From: a virus
Virus record (IMG/VR): IMGVR_UViG_3300048006_000111
Span: 1-51,805 of that record
Direction: 5' to 3' (one strand)
DNA length: 51,805 bases
The first letter of the stretch is position 1. Every line of letters begins with the position of its first letter. A program made the position numbers and the translations under genes. Shown one piece after another: positions 18,101 through 26,483 of this stretch. The notes beneath the pieces are model-generated. The model ran no database searches. It was given only the letters and a program-made list of their open reading frames with translations, and had not been told where the DNA came from.

Positions 18101-20107
18101 TTCTGGTATAGGTTGAAGATAGTTTACAGAAAGCGTATCACCAGGCCAATTTAATATATTACCATTAAATTGCAAGGTGTTGTAATCAGAAAACACGTTA
18201 GAGCCTGGTTGAGGATCACCATTGACGTCTAATAAACCGTCATAATTAGACAAAACAATATCAGTTTGTCTACCAAACTTATCTGCTAAAACTATACCAA
18301 CTTGATAATTTCTGTTTTGCTTTAATGAATGTTGTGGATATTCTATAAATTGCTGAGTAGATTTATCAGCTACAGACGTGTAATAATCTAAACCTAACGG
18401 TGCTGTGTAACTTTCTACGTAATTAGAATATAATATTCTATTACCACTAGATTCTTGTGCTAAAGCTCTAACAGGCACCTTGTCGAAAACCCTAGTGGTC
18501 TCAGACGCTGGCATTGTTTTGATAGGTTGCTTAGATTGATAATTGTATTGATATACATTAGTATAATTTAAATTACTTATAAACGCGGCGTCAACATCTA
18601 CTTTTTCTAATATCTGATAAGCCTGCTTGTCTGACTCCTTATATATTATCTCTATGGCTTTTATTTTGTAGTTGTTTATTATATCTATACAAGGAAGTTT
18701 AATGTTTAGTACAGCATTGTTAATACTGTTCTGCATAAACTCAACTACAGTAGTAATAAAAGCCTGAGTTTCATCATCATTAATAAACTTACCTTCATGT
18801 TCAGGTATAAAAACATCTTGACTAAAAGGAGCTACTACTGAGTATTCGTTGTCGTCAAACTTAAATCTATAGCTAAATCTAACAAACTTATCTTTTAATA
18901 ACTCGGGATCTCCATTCCAACCGTTATAACCTGCTTCTTTTATAACTCTTACAGACATTCCGTAAGAAGATGGACTTGTTAATGTTGTGACTGGTAAAGC
19001 GTTAGTGTTACTAAAGTTAACATAAAGATTATTTGCGGTAATAGCATCACTCGTCCAAAACCTAGCTCTTGTAGTTAATTCTCTAAAGTCATTACTGCTA
19101 GACGCACCTTGTCTCCAACCACCAGGCTTAACATTCATTCCGTTAGCATTTGTGTTTGCTTGAGGTGGATTGTCCCAGAGCGTTGTGCTTTTGAAAAGAT
19201 TAGAAGTAGCTCCACCAGCACCTATAATGCCATTCCATTGTGCAGTTGTTGGTATTGTAAATCCTATAGGTGCTAAGCCTCTAGAATCCATTACAGCATA
19301 TTTGTTGTATAAAACACCATAAGTAACTTCGTTTCCTATGTATTCATCATAATAGCAAAAAGCTCCATACTGACCGGTGTCTGCGGCTTGCCACGAAGCT
19401 AAAGTCTGTGCTTCAACTATTGGGTCTCCATTTCTATATCTAGTTACAGCTAAGTTAGAGTCGCTAACCTCGTATACACCTACTGGTACAGTGTCTGGAT
19501 CAGCGGCGTTTGTCATTGTAGAAGGGTAAGTATCTAGCTCTGGCGAATAATTGTTTATAAGAGGAGCTCTTAAATTTAAATACTGAGGTGGAAATATAGG
19601 TGCAAACTTTGCTACAGAAATTTGGTCTTCATTAAAGTAATAGGTAGAAGGTTGTTCTACATTTATTTTCCTAGGTTGATTTCTGTTATCTGTCCAAAAT
19701 AGTAAGTTTTCAACTAAATTAACACCTAACACTGGACTTTGTGTTGAAAAGTTCAACCAATATCCTTCAACTTTTACGTTTGTAGTATCAAGTATAGAAT
19801 TATACACTAGTATCTGGCATAAGGCTGTGCTTGGCGCTAGCGCAACGCCACTCCAGTTTGTTTTAAAATAATACACAAGAGAATTAGCGTCGTCAACGAA
19901 ATACCCTATCACCTCACCAGCTTCATCATATTCGTTAGATGTAACTTTATTGTTACCTAATATAGACTCCAAAGCTCCAACGTCACTTGCTTCTGATCTA
20001 GAGACAGCTATATTTAAAGCGTCTCTGTATTCGTTATTTGGTATAAGTCTCTCGTCTAAATCTTTATTCATTTTAGACTTGATGAAACTATTTTTAGCCT
20101 CTGCCAT
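15188..20107 (-). CDS. Large tail (muzzle-like) protein with inserted FISUMP domain (1639 aa)
   Basis: The N-terminus contains NSFIKSKMNKDLDERLIPNN and EYRDALNIAVSRSE, then GALESILGN, a signature I recall from tail proteins of marine Bacteroidota phages and crAss-like muzzle proteins. Residues about 264-391 look like a Fibrobacter succinogenes major paralogous (FISUMP) domain inserted into this backbone: GVLYNKYAV, LAPIGFTIPTTAQWNGI, NGMNVKPGGWRQG, ARFWTSD, YGMSVRVIKEAG. The flanks (up to PIFPPQYLNLRAP and from PELLKDKFVRFSYRFKFDD) read as one continuous domain without it. The rest is beta-rich and Asn/Thr/Tyr-rich. It probably forms the tail exit or a receptor-contacting part; the exact role is inferred. 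Confidence 0.72.
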   Translation of the reverse strand: MAEAKNSFIKSKMNKDLDERLIPNNEYRDALNIAVSRSEASDVGALESILGNNKVTSNEYDEAGEVIGYFVDDANSLVYYFKTNWSGVALAPSTALCQILVYNSILDTTNVKVEGYWLNFSTQSPVLGVNLVENLLFWTDNRNQPRKINVEQPSTYYFNEDQISVAKFAPIFPPQYLNLRAPLINNYSPELDTYPSTMTNAADPDTVPVGVYEVSDSNLAVTRYRNGDPIVEAQTLASWQAADTGQYGAFCYYDEYIGNEVTYGVLYNKYAVMDSRGLAPIGFTIPTTAQWNGIIGAGGATSNLFKSTTLWDNPPQANTNANGMNVKPGGWRQGASSSNDFRELTTRARFWTSDAITANNLYVNFSNTNALPVTTLTSPSSYGMSVRVIKEAGYNGWNGDPELLKDKFVRFSYRFKFDDNEYSVVAPFSQDVFIPEHEGKFINDDETQAFITTVVEFMQNSINNAVLNIKLPCIDIINNYKIKAIEIIYKESDKQAYQILEKVDVDAAFISNLNYTNVYQYNYQSKQPIKTMPASETTRVFDKVPVRALAQESSGNRILYSNYVESYTAPLGLDYYTSVADKSTQQFIEYPQHSLKQNRNYQVGIVLADKFGRQTDIVLSNYDGLLDVNGDPQPGSNVFSDYNTLQFNGNILNWPGDTLSVNYLQPIPENSLTSGYPGAYAQGEYYAVNIEDGTGTTGTGALYPYFESQSYQYFTANTTNLTTTFFAYAIKAVDFQNNANILNVYVNEGNGWILKKINDDYTASVSLAHVNVVFNNAITPGFNVKVELLFGPNRYYQYKLGSAGVRSNGTGLMFDNFTTNYGRCFSVGRKMSGQYIDYTDIVTVTPSSSTPVYNITIQTKEEIDVKYLFSNTPDLQQPEPDLTSNMTRATYDINVNGFYTYKFGVKQQQQDYYNVYLPGIINGYPIKSSTLEEGETGFITLISDNINKVPRNLQDVGPLQDQFTSDETMFPRVTNIVPVVVNNFSTQTKQFDPAFSPDSVDLVGTIKDVFPLLTGDAANPIPTAAGDVNPYSIYNFNTKPYVAKLSTRKPVGLDESLYTQPTGTDPYPANLGLAIYETSPFVSQLELFYETSSAQLISDLNSDIQNESGDINGSTFSSVSVSFSENDVIGSTITGNFFPTSGGQIVTSASCSIVNIFSYNPTTQAIDTNIDYISRFNLVAVGNGSFNITTAQGPNDPNGFFAGGSNSNLYDVTWRGKFEVNLKWSLGGVDTFETVTLQLQNDPPVIINTLPPFTVPNTGGLIVGMYPNAGARSLSPLGLNGSAITSGVGYPTNGDSATFSSNNGWDFVGARYTNNAGSVTYYGVYPGNSGTSGNISDFASIVYQANQTASGSSPIKYRQFVLSGNATTGNYQQVGAYSLYFSLTDDVGAVTYTYMNYTVGAANYTGQVVYASYTQGNPNPAYEGTQSDISLNTITSSNNLPIWQGQIQNWTANDVDIWIASSKQNPGFCDVRGCTENGGTYPDGTLGSGTNTVGGYFVSDVTSQGSNQNTGFNGSFQRVARLEGLSRTSTQITEGVSPGEKNPTPTTTTGTYNFQPSAAVNLKIEMTRNQNWPGVAPTGYAGAIVTYLPAGQTPTIQNPGTNLTEVIMADPPFYPRGGTGTTDPTVFPTAVPSGGFVGP

Positions 20108-20110
20108 GTA

Positions 20111-20614
20111 TTAATTTTTTACTTTTCCGTCTGGTAAATATTTTTTTAATCTATCTAATATTTTAGTGCTAGTGTTTTTAGAAAACAAAGATCCAAGTGA
20201 ACCTACAAAATTATTAGTTGCATCTTCTACTGATTCTAAAATAGGTCTGCCTTCTTTTATATTTTGAGCTTCGTGAATTAATCCGCCTACATTAGAACCA
20301 ATAACACCAATAGTTTTACCTGGTAGTGTTTTTCCAAAAGAACCTAACTTGTCTTGTATTGATCTAGAAGTTTGATCACCAGCAAAATAATGTCTAGCCG
20401 TATCGCCGTGCTCAAAAGAGTTTTGCTCTTTCATTAAACCATCTTTGTCTGGAGTAATACTTAAATACTCATCAGTTCTTTGTCTTGCTTTTTCTTGTGG
20501 AAAGTTTAAAGCCTCTTCAGCTTTATGTTCTATGTTTGAAAAAGCGTTAGACTGGTTTGGTGGATCTTGTTTGTTAATAGGGTTTTTACCCGTAAATTTT
20601 GATGAAAAACTCAT
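20111..20614 (-). CDS. Small protein with HGDTARH...HE motif (167 aa)
   Basis: The N-terminal 60 residues are polar and look disordered. The centre reads FEHGDTARHYFAGDQTS, and about 40 residues later GLIHEAQNIKEG. The spacing H-x-D-x-x-R-H ... H-E recalls small metal-dependent hydrolase-like domains found in phage tails and toxins, where the motif often appears as D-A-x-R-H-A-x-W ... H-E. Here tryptophan is replaced, so catalytic function is uncertain. It lies between connector and tail genes, 6 bases from the 422-residue gene and 4 from the 1639-residue gene. Confidence 0.5.
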   Translation of the reverse strand: MSFSSKFTGKNPINKQDPPNQSNAFSNIEHKAEEALNFPQEKARQRTDEYLSITPDKDGLMKEQNSFEHGDTARHYFAGDQTSRSIQDKLGSFGKTLPGKTIGVIGSNVGGLIHEAQNIKEGRPILESVEDATNNFVGSLGSLFSKNTSTKILDRLKKYLPDGKVKN

Positions 20615-20619
20615 GTGAC

Positions 20620-21888
20620 TTAATGTTTAATCCATTTAGATTTACCTCTCATCACTTGAACTATTTCGTCAAGTTTTATATTAGATAATCTTATTTTAGC
20701 ATTTCTTAATTTAGAGCTTTTTTCTCTTCTTAGTCTTTGAACTATGTACTCTGGTTGATTTATTCTAGTAGATATAAGAGCATGTAATATATAAGCATAC
20801 ATTGCGTCTTCAGCCATTTTAGGTATTCTACTATCTAGGTCAAAAGCTAGTCCATCTGAGATGTACTCTAGTACTATTAGTTTACCAACTAAATTACTTG
20901 AAAAAGAAACTTTACCTTCTCTTTCGTTCATATTAAACCATCCGTTCATTTGAGAGTACTGAGGATCCATTCCATACATTCTTCCGTAACCAGATCCAAT
21001 AGTATTGCCTAAGTCACCCCAGTTGTAAGCCCACATATCATTTGTAAAATCATTGGTAAAATTACCGTCAATAAAATCAGTGTTAGCGTTATGCCATCTT
21101 TCCTGAGTTATAGACGTTCCTTCTATGTCGTTACCCCATTGATCTTGAGTTGGTATACCTGCTGAGTCTTGAGCTTGAGTGTAGTAAGGGCTAGTTGTTA
21201 AGTTGTTGGCTGGATACATAGGTCTTTTAACACCTAATTCATCAATCCAAGACATACTTACATAGTTAACATAGTCTTGAGGCAGCACTAAAGTAAGCTC
21301 GTTAGGTACAGTTAGTTCAGCTTTTTTTATACTTTTTAAAGTGTCATAGCTAAACTCTTGCATTGCTCTTTTAGTGTGGAATATTACATCCGTTCTTTTA
21401 GCGTTTGGTATTAATTTACCTTGCCCTATATATCCTACTAAGAAATTACTAACAATGTCGTTTAGTTTAATATATTGATATCCTCCGTAGTTATCTTCTA
21501 CTGCTTGCCCGTATGCTTTTTCAGCCTCTGTGTTGGCGTACTTACCACCACTTAATGTTTTTAATTGAACAACTATAAAAGCGTTTGCTTGTGGAGACGC
21601 AGTTAAAGATATAGTTTTGCCATTAGTAACTACTATTTCTGTAACCCATTGACTCCAGGTCCCAGCTAAACCGCTTTGACTTGTGTAAACTTTAAAGTTG
21701 TTTAAGCCATAGTCAGGGTCACTAGGATTCCAGCTAGTAGGACTTCCTAATATTAAGTCTGTATTAAAATCTGTTGTAAATTTTTGATTAGGTGCTACAG
21801 ATCCAGCTCCTCTAAAGTCTTGCGTTCCTTGATAATACTGTTGAGAATTTTCAGTTATTAATCCGTTATTAGTAGGTTGTATAGCCAT
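20620..21888 (-). CDS. Head-tail connector / ring protein (422 aa)
   Basis: The N-terminal 130 residues form a Gly/Thr-rich beta domain. A conserved-looking block follows: YGGYQYIKLNDIVSNFLVGY, then RTDVIFHTKRAMQEFSYDTL, then ELTVPNELTLVLPQDYVNY. I recall this block from ring/connector proteins of crAss-like and marine phages. The C-terminus is basic and helical (RLRREKSSKLRNAKIRL). Its position right after the 310-residue gene and before the tail gene supports a role in joining the portal to the tail. The named role is an inference from order and recalled similarity. Confidence 0.65.
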   Translation of the reverse strand: MAIQPTNNGLITENSQQYYQGTQDFRGAGSVAPNQKFTTDFNTDLILGSPTSWNPSDPDYGLNNFKVYTSQSGLAGTWSQWVTEIVVTNGKTISLTASPQANAFIVVQLKTLSGGKYANTEAEKAYGQAVEDNYGGYQYIKLNDIVSNFLVGYIGQGKLIPNAKRTDVIFHTKRAMQEFSYDTLKSIKKAELTVPNELTLVLPQDYVNYVSMSWIDELGVKRPMYPANNLTTSPYYTQAQDSAGIPTQDQWGNDIEGTSITQERWHNANTDFIDGNFTNDFTNDMWAYNWGDLGNTIGSGYGRMYGMDPQYSQMNGWFNMNEREGKVSFSSNLVGKLIVLEYISDGLAFDLDSRIPKMAEDAMYAYILHALISTRINQPEYIVQRLRREKSSKLRNAKIRLSNIKLDEIVQVMRGKSKWIKH

Positions 21889-21894
21889 TGTATA

Positions 21895-22827
21895 TTAGTT
21901 TCTTTCGTTTTGTGCCTCTTGAGCAATTTCACTAGCAGCGGCTTGAACTATACTTGGATCTTTTATTACAACTCCAGCATAAAGCAAAATTTGCAAAACA
22001 ACATTTGTTTGTTCTGTTATATCTAACTGAAAGTCAACTGATGTTGAAGGATTCCACGTGTATGTATAGTCAGGAGCTGACGATGTAAAGTTCCAAACAA
22101 CATCCGCTGGTTTTTTAACGTAAGTAGCTTGTACGTTAGAATTTATTGATTGAGGATATATAGTTATTTTATTATCTTCGTATATGTAAACTGGAAAATA
22201 AGTTGAAGGTTTAGTTATTGTAGATAAGTTTAATTGAGCTAGTTCATTTCTTTGAACAGCTTCAACCTCTTTGTCGTCATTATAAATAACAGTACCTAAC
22301 TTATAAAAATCTAAAGGATACAATGTTATAACTATACTTACGCCTACCCCTAGTGCTCCAGCTGTTAAATTAAAATTACCACCTGTTATATTGTAGTTGG
22401 TGTATACAACACCATTAACAGTTACAACAACTTGGCTTTGTTCAACCTGAGCTTGAGTTATAGTTGTTAAAGGATATGATATAGTGTTTAGTGTTCCTGT
22501 TAAGTTTTGAGTTCCAGTAGCTGTCCCTGAAGATGTTGGGGTTGTAAAAAAACCTGGTTGCGTGGTAGTTGGCGCCGTATAAGTACAAGAGCCTATAGTT
22601 TTAAAAACGTCAAGTTTTTCCTGTACGCTTTTATACCTGTTGCCGTATTCACTTTCGTTTTGCGGCACTCGTAGTTGTTGGTTTATAGTTTCAAAGTAAG
22701 TGTCAACTATATCAAGCTGTACTTGAGTAGCTAACTTGTTAAACTCGTTAGGCGTGAGATAACCTCTTTGTTCCTTATTTATTATTAACAAGACTGTTTT
22801 ATAAACTTGATCTACGTTTATTGCCAT
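21895..22827 (-). CDS. Putative connector / tail-tube-like protein (310 aa)
   Basis: Starts with a helical region, DQVYKTVLLIINKEQRGYLT and PNEFNKLATQVQLDIVDTYF, which resembles adaptor-type helical bundles. A Thr/Ser-rich beta insertion follows at about residues 85-170. The second half contains YFPVYIYEDNKITIYPQSI and ATYVKKPADVVWNF, then ends with helices rich in alanine and glutamine. A helical-plus-beta layout and its place after the capsid gene fit a ring or adaptor protein on the portal. A hairpin lies just upstream (22850-22869). No family name is claimed. Confidence 0.6.
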   Translation of the reverse strand: MAINVDQVYKTVLLIINKEQRGYLTPNEFNKLATQVQLDIVDTYFETINQQLRVPQNESEYGNRYKSVQEKLDVFKTIGSCTYTAPTTTQPGFFTTPTSSGTATGTQNLTGTLNTISYPLTTITQAQVEQSQVVVTVNGVVYTNYNITGGNFNLTAGALGVGVSIVITLYPLDFYKLGTVIYNDDKEVEAVQRNELAQLNLSTITKPSTYFPVYIYEDNKITIYPQSINSNVQATYVKKPADVVWNFTSSAPDYTYTWNPSTSVDFQLDITEQTNVVLQILLYAGVVIKDPSIVQAAASEIAQEAQNERN

Positions 22828-22849
22828 TTTAATTTGTTTATTATAATAT

Positions 22850-22869
22850 GGGCCCGAGTGAACGAGCCC
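22850..22869 (-). other. Intergenic hairpin
   Basis: GGGCCCG (22850-22856) pairs with CGAGCCC (22863-22869), with one C-A mismatch, around the loop AGTGAA. It sits in the 59-base gap between the 254-residue and 310-residue genes. There is no T-tract after it on the minus strand (ATATTATAATAAAC follows), so it is more likely an mRNA stability or processing element, or an attenuator, than a full terminator. Confidence 0.55.
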
Positions 22870-22886
22870 TATATTAGTATTACATG

Positions 22887-23651
22887 TTATTTAAACTTTT
22901 TCTCGATAGACTTGTATATTTCTACTCCTTCGTCAGTCTTCAAGAAAGCAGCAAACGCTGCATATGGATTTTCATCAAATGGTACAGTCATTAATTTTCT
23001 TCCATTGCTAGCCCAAGTAAATACACGTTGATCTTGTGATAACTTTATTATTCTAGCTTCAGTGGCTTTTATACCAAAATTTCTTAATTGTACATTTTCA
23101 TCATTTGCTAACTCCATAAATAATTGTGGATTTGATTTAGCAAACATTAATAAATCTCTCTTTATTTCTTTAGAACTTAGTTTGTTTATGCTAGTTCCTA
23201 TTTCCACTCTCAATACAGCTTCAGCTTGGTCTATATCCATATCTCTAGCTGCTAAAAGTGCTTGTATTTCCCACTCCATCCACTGTAATTCGTTAACAGC
23301 ATTTTCTTGTGGTTTTAGTTCTTTAAATCTATGCCCTGACAAAGGGTGATATAAAGACAATAGTTTTTGTAAGTTTTGTTTTTCTTTTGGAACAGCTAAA
23401 ACGCCGTCTCTAAAAGTTATATGACCCATTGTTGATTCTCCTTTGTGTTCATCTACAAAGACAGATGCTTGGTTTGTTGCGTACTTAAGTTCTCTTTGAG
23501 ATCCTCTTGATTCATCAAACCACAATAATGGATGTTTTTTTGTATGCTTACTAGGTATTGTATAAGTCAATGGTGACTCATTACCTGTTAGATAGTAATT
23601 TCTATCTTTTATTTCCCACTCAGTAGGTTTAGTTTGTTTTTTTGTTGACAT
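22887..23651 (-). CDS. Conserved head-associated protein, unknown (254 aa)
   Basis: Directly downstream of the major capsid gene. Residues about 110-200 are helical (NELQWMEWEIQALLAARDMD, EIKRDLLMFAKSNPQLFMEL), followed by a short beta region with VFTWASNGRKLMTVPFDENP. I have a general recollection of this kind of protein beside the capsid gene in crAss-like phages, but no function is known to me. It could be a decoration, head-completion or capsid-binding protein. Confidence 0.6.
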   Translation of the reverse strand: MSTKKQTKPTEWEIKDRNYYLTGNESPLTYTIPSKHTKKHPLLWFDESRGSQRELKYATNQASVFVDEHKGESTMGHITFRDGVLAVPKEKQNLQKLLSLYHPLSGHRFKELKPQENAVNELQWMEWEIQALLAARDMDIDQAEAVLRVEIGTSINKLSSKEIKRDLLMFAKSNPQLFMELANDENVQLRNFGIKATEARIIKLSQDQRVFTWASNGRKLMTVPFDENPYAAFAAFLKTDEGVEIYKSIEKKFK

Positions 23652-23734
23652 AATATAATATAATTAAATAATTTTATAAGGGTAATTGTTACCCCCGTAA
23701 TTACAACGAGGGTAAGAATTACATTTGTTGAATC

Positions 23735-25213
23735 TTAGATTCCTTTGAACAATACGAAGTTGTTCGCAGCTTGTGTAACTAAACATCTTTCTGATAAGAA
23801 GTTTACTTCCATTGCATCCAAAGATGAAGTAAAAGCACCTCCTACAGAACCAGTCAACCAAGACTTCATACGTCTGTCATCAGCTTGAGAAGCTCTATAA
23901 CGCACGTGTAAGAATGGTCTTCTAATATTTGTTCCTAAGATTTGATCATATACCGTAGAAGTTCCAGCTGGTACTAACACACCTTCAATAGATGCAGGTC
24001 CAGAAATAGCTCCACGAGTAGAAGCATCGTTTAAGTATTTCCAGTCAGTTTTGTAGAAGTCATAAGAACCTCTTCTGAAACCAGAGAAACCTAAATTTAA
24101 TGCCATTTCTTCAGAATTTTCAAATAATCCAAAAGCAGTACCTCCAGCGAATCCACCTGAGATAGAAGCAAGCATATCATCAAAATCAAGAGCAGTAGCT
24201 CTGTTTAAGAATAACATGTTTTCTTCAATAGCTCCTTGAGTATCTAAGTTTTTAAGTATTGCATCAAAAGCATCTAATCCAGCAGCAGCTGTAAATCCAG
24301 TTTGTACATTACCTCTCTGACTGATAGCAGAGAATAAACCTTGAGAACCACCACTTTGATTTGTTAATGCAGCAGGTCCACCAGCACTTAATTCTCCTTC
24401 AACCATTGCCATTTCTAAGTAATCTTCAAAACGTAAACGAGTTTCAGATTCAGCTTTTAAATACCATAAGTATCCTCCAGTTCCATCTTCAGTAGCAACT
24501 TCTACCCATCCAATCTGAGCAGTATCAGAACCATTAATAGTATAAGTACTTCTAATGATTATTGGAGAGTTTGAAAATTGAGTAAAGCTAGGATCTACAG
24601 TAACCATAGGGTTAGCGTTAGCAGCGTAAGTATTTGCTCCTACAGCTGCGTTTGCAGTTGAAGTTCCTTTTTGAAAATCAGAACCGTAAACAAATATCTT
24701 TTTTCCAGCACCGTCAGCGATACCAGCAGCAGCTAAATTAGCGAAACCATAAGGCTCTACAACTAACTGTCCTGGATTACCTCCTCCACCTGCTAAGCGA
24801 GTGTCAGAAGTTCTAACGAAACATTTTGCTTCACCACCGAATTGATCCATTACAACTATTGTTGCACCTGGAGAAATTACGTTTACAATTGGCACAGCAG
24901 CACCCGCAGCTGTAACAGGAATTGTAATTGTTCCCGCTCCAGAAGCTGAAGTACAGTCGTTGTAAGCAATGTGTAATCTATTTTGTTCAGACCAAATTAC
25001 TTGATCAGATGTCATTGGCATTTCAGCGCCAACCATTCTTAAAAATCCTGATAACGTTCTGTTACCATATCTTTCTACCTCTGCTTCGTAAAGCTCTGGT
25101 AGGTATTGTTGTGAGAAATCGTTTTGTCCACCTGTAAAATTTAGGTAGTTGTTTGCCAACGTTTGTTGTTGTTGACTTGGTACGATTGAACCAAATTGCG
25201 GAGCAATTGCCAT
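23735..25213 (-). CDS. Major capsid protein (HK97-fold, crAss-like)
   Basis: 492 residues, a typical size for crAss-like capsid proteins. The N-terminal arm is helical (FSQQYLPELYEAEVERYGNR). The central region has acidic helices ending in the LRFEDYLEMAMVEGEL segment. The C-terminal half has ENMLFLNRATALDFDDMLAS, GSYDFYKTDWKYLND and YRASQADDRRMKSWLTG, patterns seen in major capsid proteins of crAss-like and related Bacteroidota phages. It follows the scaffold-like gene and precedes the connector genes, the usual order. Codons here look more uniform than in its neighbours, as expected for the most abundant virion protein, although I did not compute this. Confidence 0.82.
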   Translation of the reverse strand: MAIAPQFGSIVPSQQQQTLANNYLNFTGGQNDFSQQYLPELYEAEVERYGNRTLSGFLRMVGAEMPMTSDQVIWSEQNRLHIAYNDCTSASGAGTITIPVTAAGAAVPIVNVISPGATIVVMDQFGGEAKCFVRTSDTRLAGGGGNPGQLVVEPYGFANLAAAGIADGAGKKIFVYGSDFQKGTSTANAAVGANTYAANANPMVTVDPSFTQFSNSPIIIRSTYTINGSDTAQIGWVEVATEDGTGGYLWYLKAESETRLRFEDYLEMAMVEGELSAGGPAALTNQSGGSQGLFSAISQRGNVQTGFTAAAGLDAFDAILKNLDTQGAIEENMLFLNRATALDFDDMLASISGGFAGGTAFGLFENSEEMALNLGFSGFRRGSYDFYKTDWKYLNDASTRGAISGPASIEGVLVPAGTSTVYDQILGTNIRRPFLHVRYRASQADDRRMKSWLTGSVGGAFTSSLDAMEVNFLSERCLVTQAANNFVLFKGI

Positions 25214-25228
25214 AATTTTAATTTTTAA

Positions 25229-26455
25229 TTAGTTAAACTTTTTAGTTTTAATTTTTAGTTTTGACGAGTCTAACCCACTAATTGCTTTAACTTTTAATCC
25301 ATTTATAAATACATTTCCGTCGGCAACTCGCCTAGGTTCGTCTTTAGATGGATTTTTAGATCCACTGATTATGCTTTTTACACCATCAGCTTTTCCTTGT
25401 TCGTAAAAATGATTAGCAAGTTTATCTGCGTTCATAGCAGCATACATCGCTTTATGGTAACCTGCAGCATCTGTCATTAATCCTTCTTCGTTTGTATATT
25501 TACCCACGAAATTTTGTACGTCAGCTTGTAGTTCACCTACTTTAACCGGATCTTTAATTCCATATCTAAATCTTTTTTCCCCAAGATTAAATTCAAAACC
25601 TTTGAATTCATTGTTGAATAGTTTTTTAGTTCTGTCTCTAAAATCACCGTGCATTTGTGTAGCAACTTCTTGTTGCTGCTTATATTGGTCGTAAAAGCTA
25701 ATAGCTTCTTGTTGCTCTTGAGTAACGCCCGGTCTCAACTTGATCTCGTCGTAATATTTGCTCTTAGAACTTTCAAGAAATTGTTTTGCATTTGCAACCT
25801 CTTCCTTAAACGCAAGTTTTTTCTTACGTATTTCTCTTGGCTCATCTACATCTTCATCAAAATCAAAATTATCTTCCATTAAAAAGCTAATTTCTTCTTG
25901 ATCTAAATGTGGTTTTGCCTTTGTATAATATTCTCTTAAAACATCTTTAGAACTGTAAGAGTTGTAGTCTTTATTTAAAGCTACATAATCTTGTACAGTT
26001 CCGCCGGTTTCTTCCATAAAAGATACTAGCTTTTCGATATTTTCTGGTAAAGGTTTACCTAAGATTTTTTCATCTCTTTGTGCTTCTTTAACTTCTTGAG
26101 CTATTTCCTTTACCTCTTCTTTTGTTATTTCTTGGATGGGGGTAATTTCTTCAACAACCTTTTCGGGCTTTGATACTTGTTCGTCCATTCCAGAGCTATC
26201 TCCGGTTTGTTCGCCCACATCCATCTTCTTTGTTTCTCCGATTTGAATGGCATCTTCTTCTTTGTTTAGAGCCTCAGTAGGTACTTCTATTTTTATAACC
26301 TCTGGAGCTATCTCACCTGTTGCTTCTGGTTTTGTTAAATCAACCTTAGTTATTTCTTCCTTAGATTGTAAACTTAGATTTTTAGGTTTTCTTTTTTTAA
26401 CTTTGAACTCGCCTTCTTGTTTAACGGGTTCTTGTGGTTTTGTTTCTTCTGACAT
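25229..26455 (-). CDS. Putative scaffolding protein (408 aa)
   Basis: The N-terminal half is extremely rich in Glu, Lys, Val and Pro (KPQEPVKQEGEFKVKKRKPK; EEITPIQEITKEEVKEIAQE), without hydrophobic core patterns, so it is probably disordered or coiled. The second half is charged and helical (RKKKLAFKEEVANAKQFLES) and contains FKGFEFNLGEKRFRYGIKDP. The acidic, extended composition and position between portal and capsid genes match a scaffold. I see no protease motif in it. Confidence 0.68.
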   Translation of the reverse strand: MSEETKPQEPVKQEGEFKVKKRKPKNLSLQSKEEITKVDLTKPEATGEIAPEVIKIEVPTEALNKEEDAIQIGETKKMDVGEQTGDSSGMDEQVSKPEKVVEEITPIQEITKEEVKEIAQEVKEAQRDEKILGKPLPENIEKLVSFMEETGGTVQDYVALNKDYNSYSSKDVLREYYTKAKPHLDQEEISFLMEDNFDFDEDVDEPREIRKKKLAFKEEVANAKQFLESSKSKYYDEIKLRPGVTQEQQEAISFYDQYKQQQEVATQMHGDFRDRTKKLFNNEFKGFEFNLGEKRFRYGIKDPVKVGELQADVQNFVGKYTNEEGLMTDAAGYHKAMYAAMNADKLANHFYEQGKADGVKSIISGSKNPSKDEPRRVADGNVFINGLKVKAISGLDSSKLKIKTKKFN

Positions 26456-26483
26456 GATAAAATATTATATAATTATTAAATAG

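Noticed and set aside
23664-23861. 65-codon minus frame at the 3' end of the capsid gene
   Set aside because: It is out of frame with the capsid, Cys/Tyr/Arg-rich without structure, and overlaps most of its length with coding sequence.
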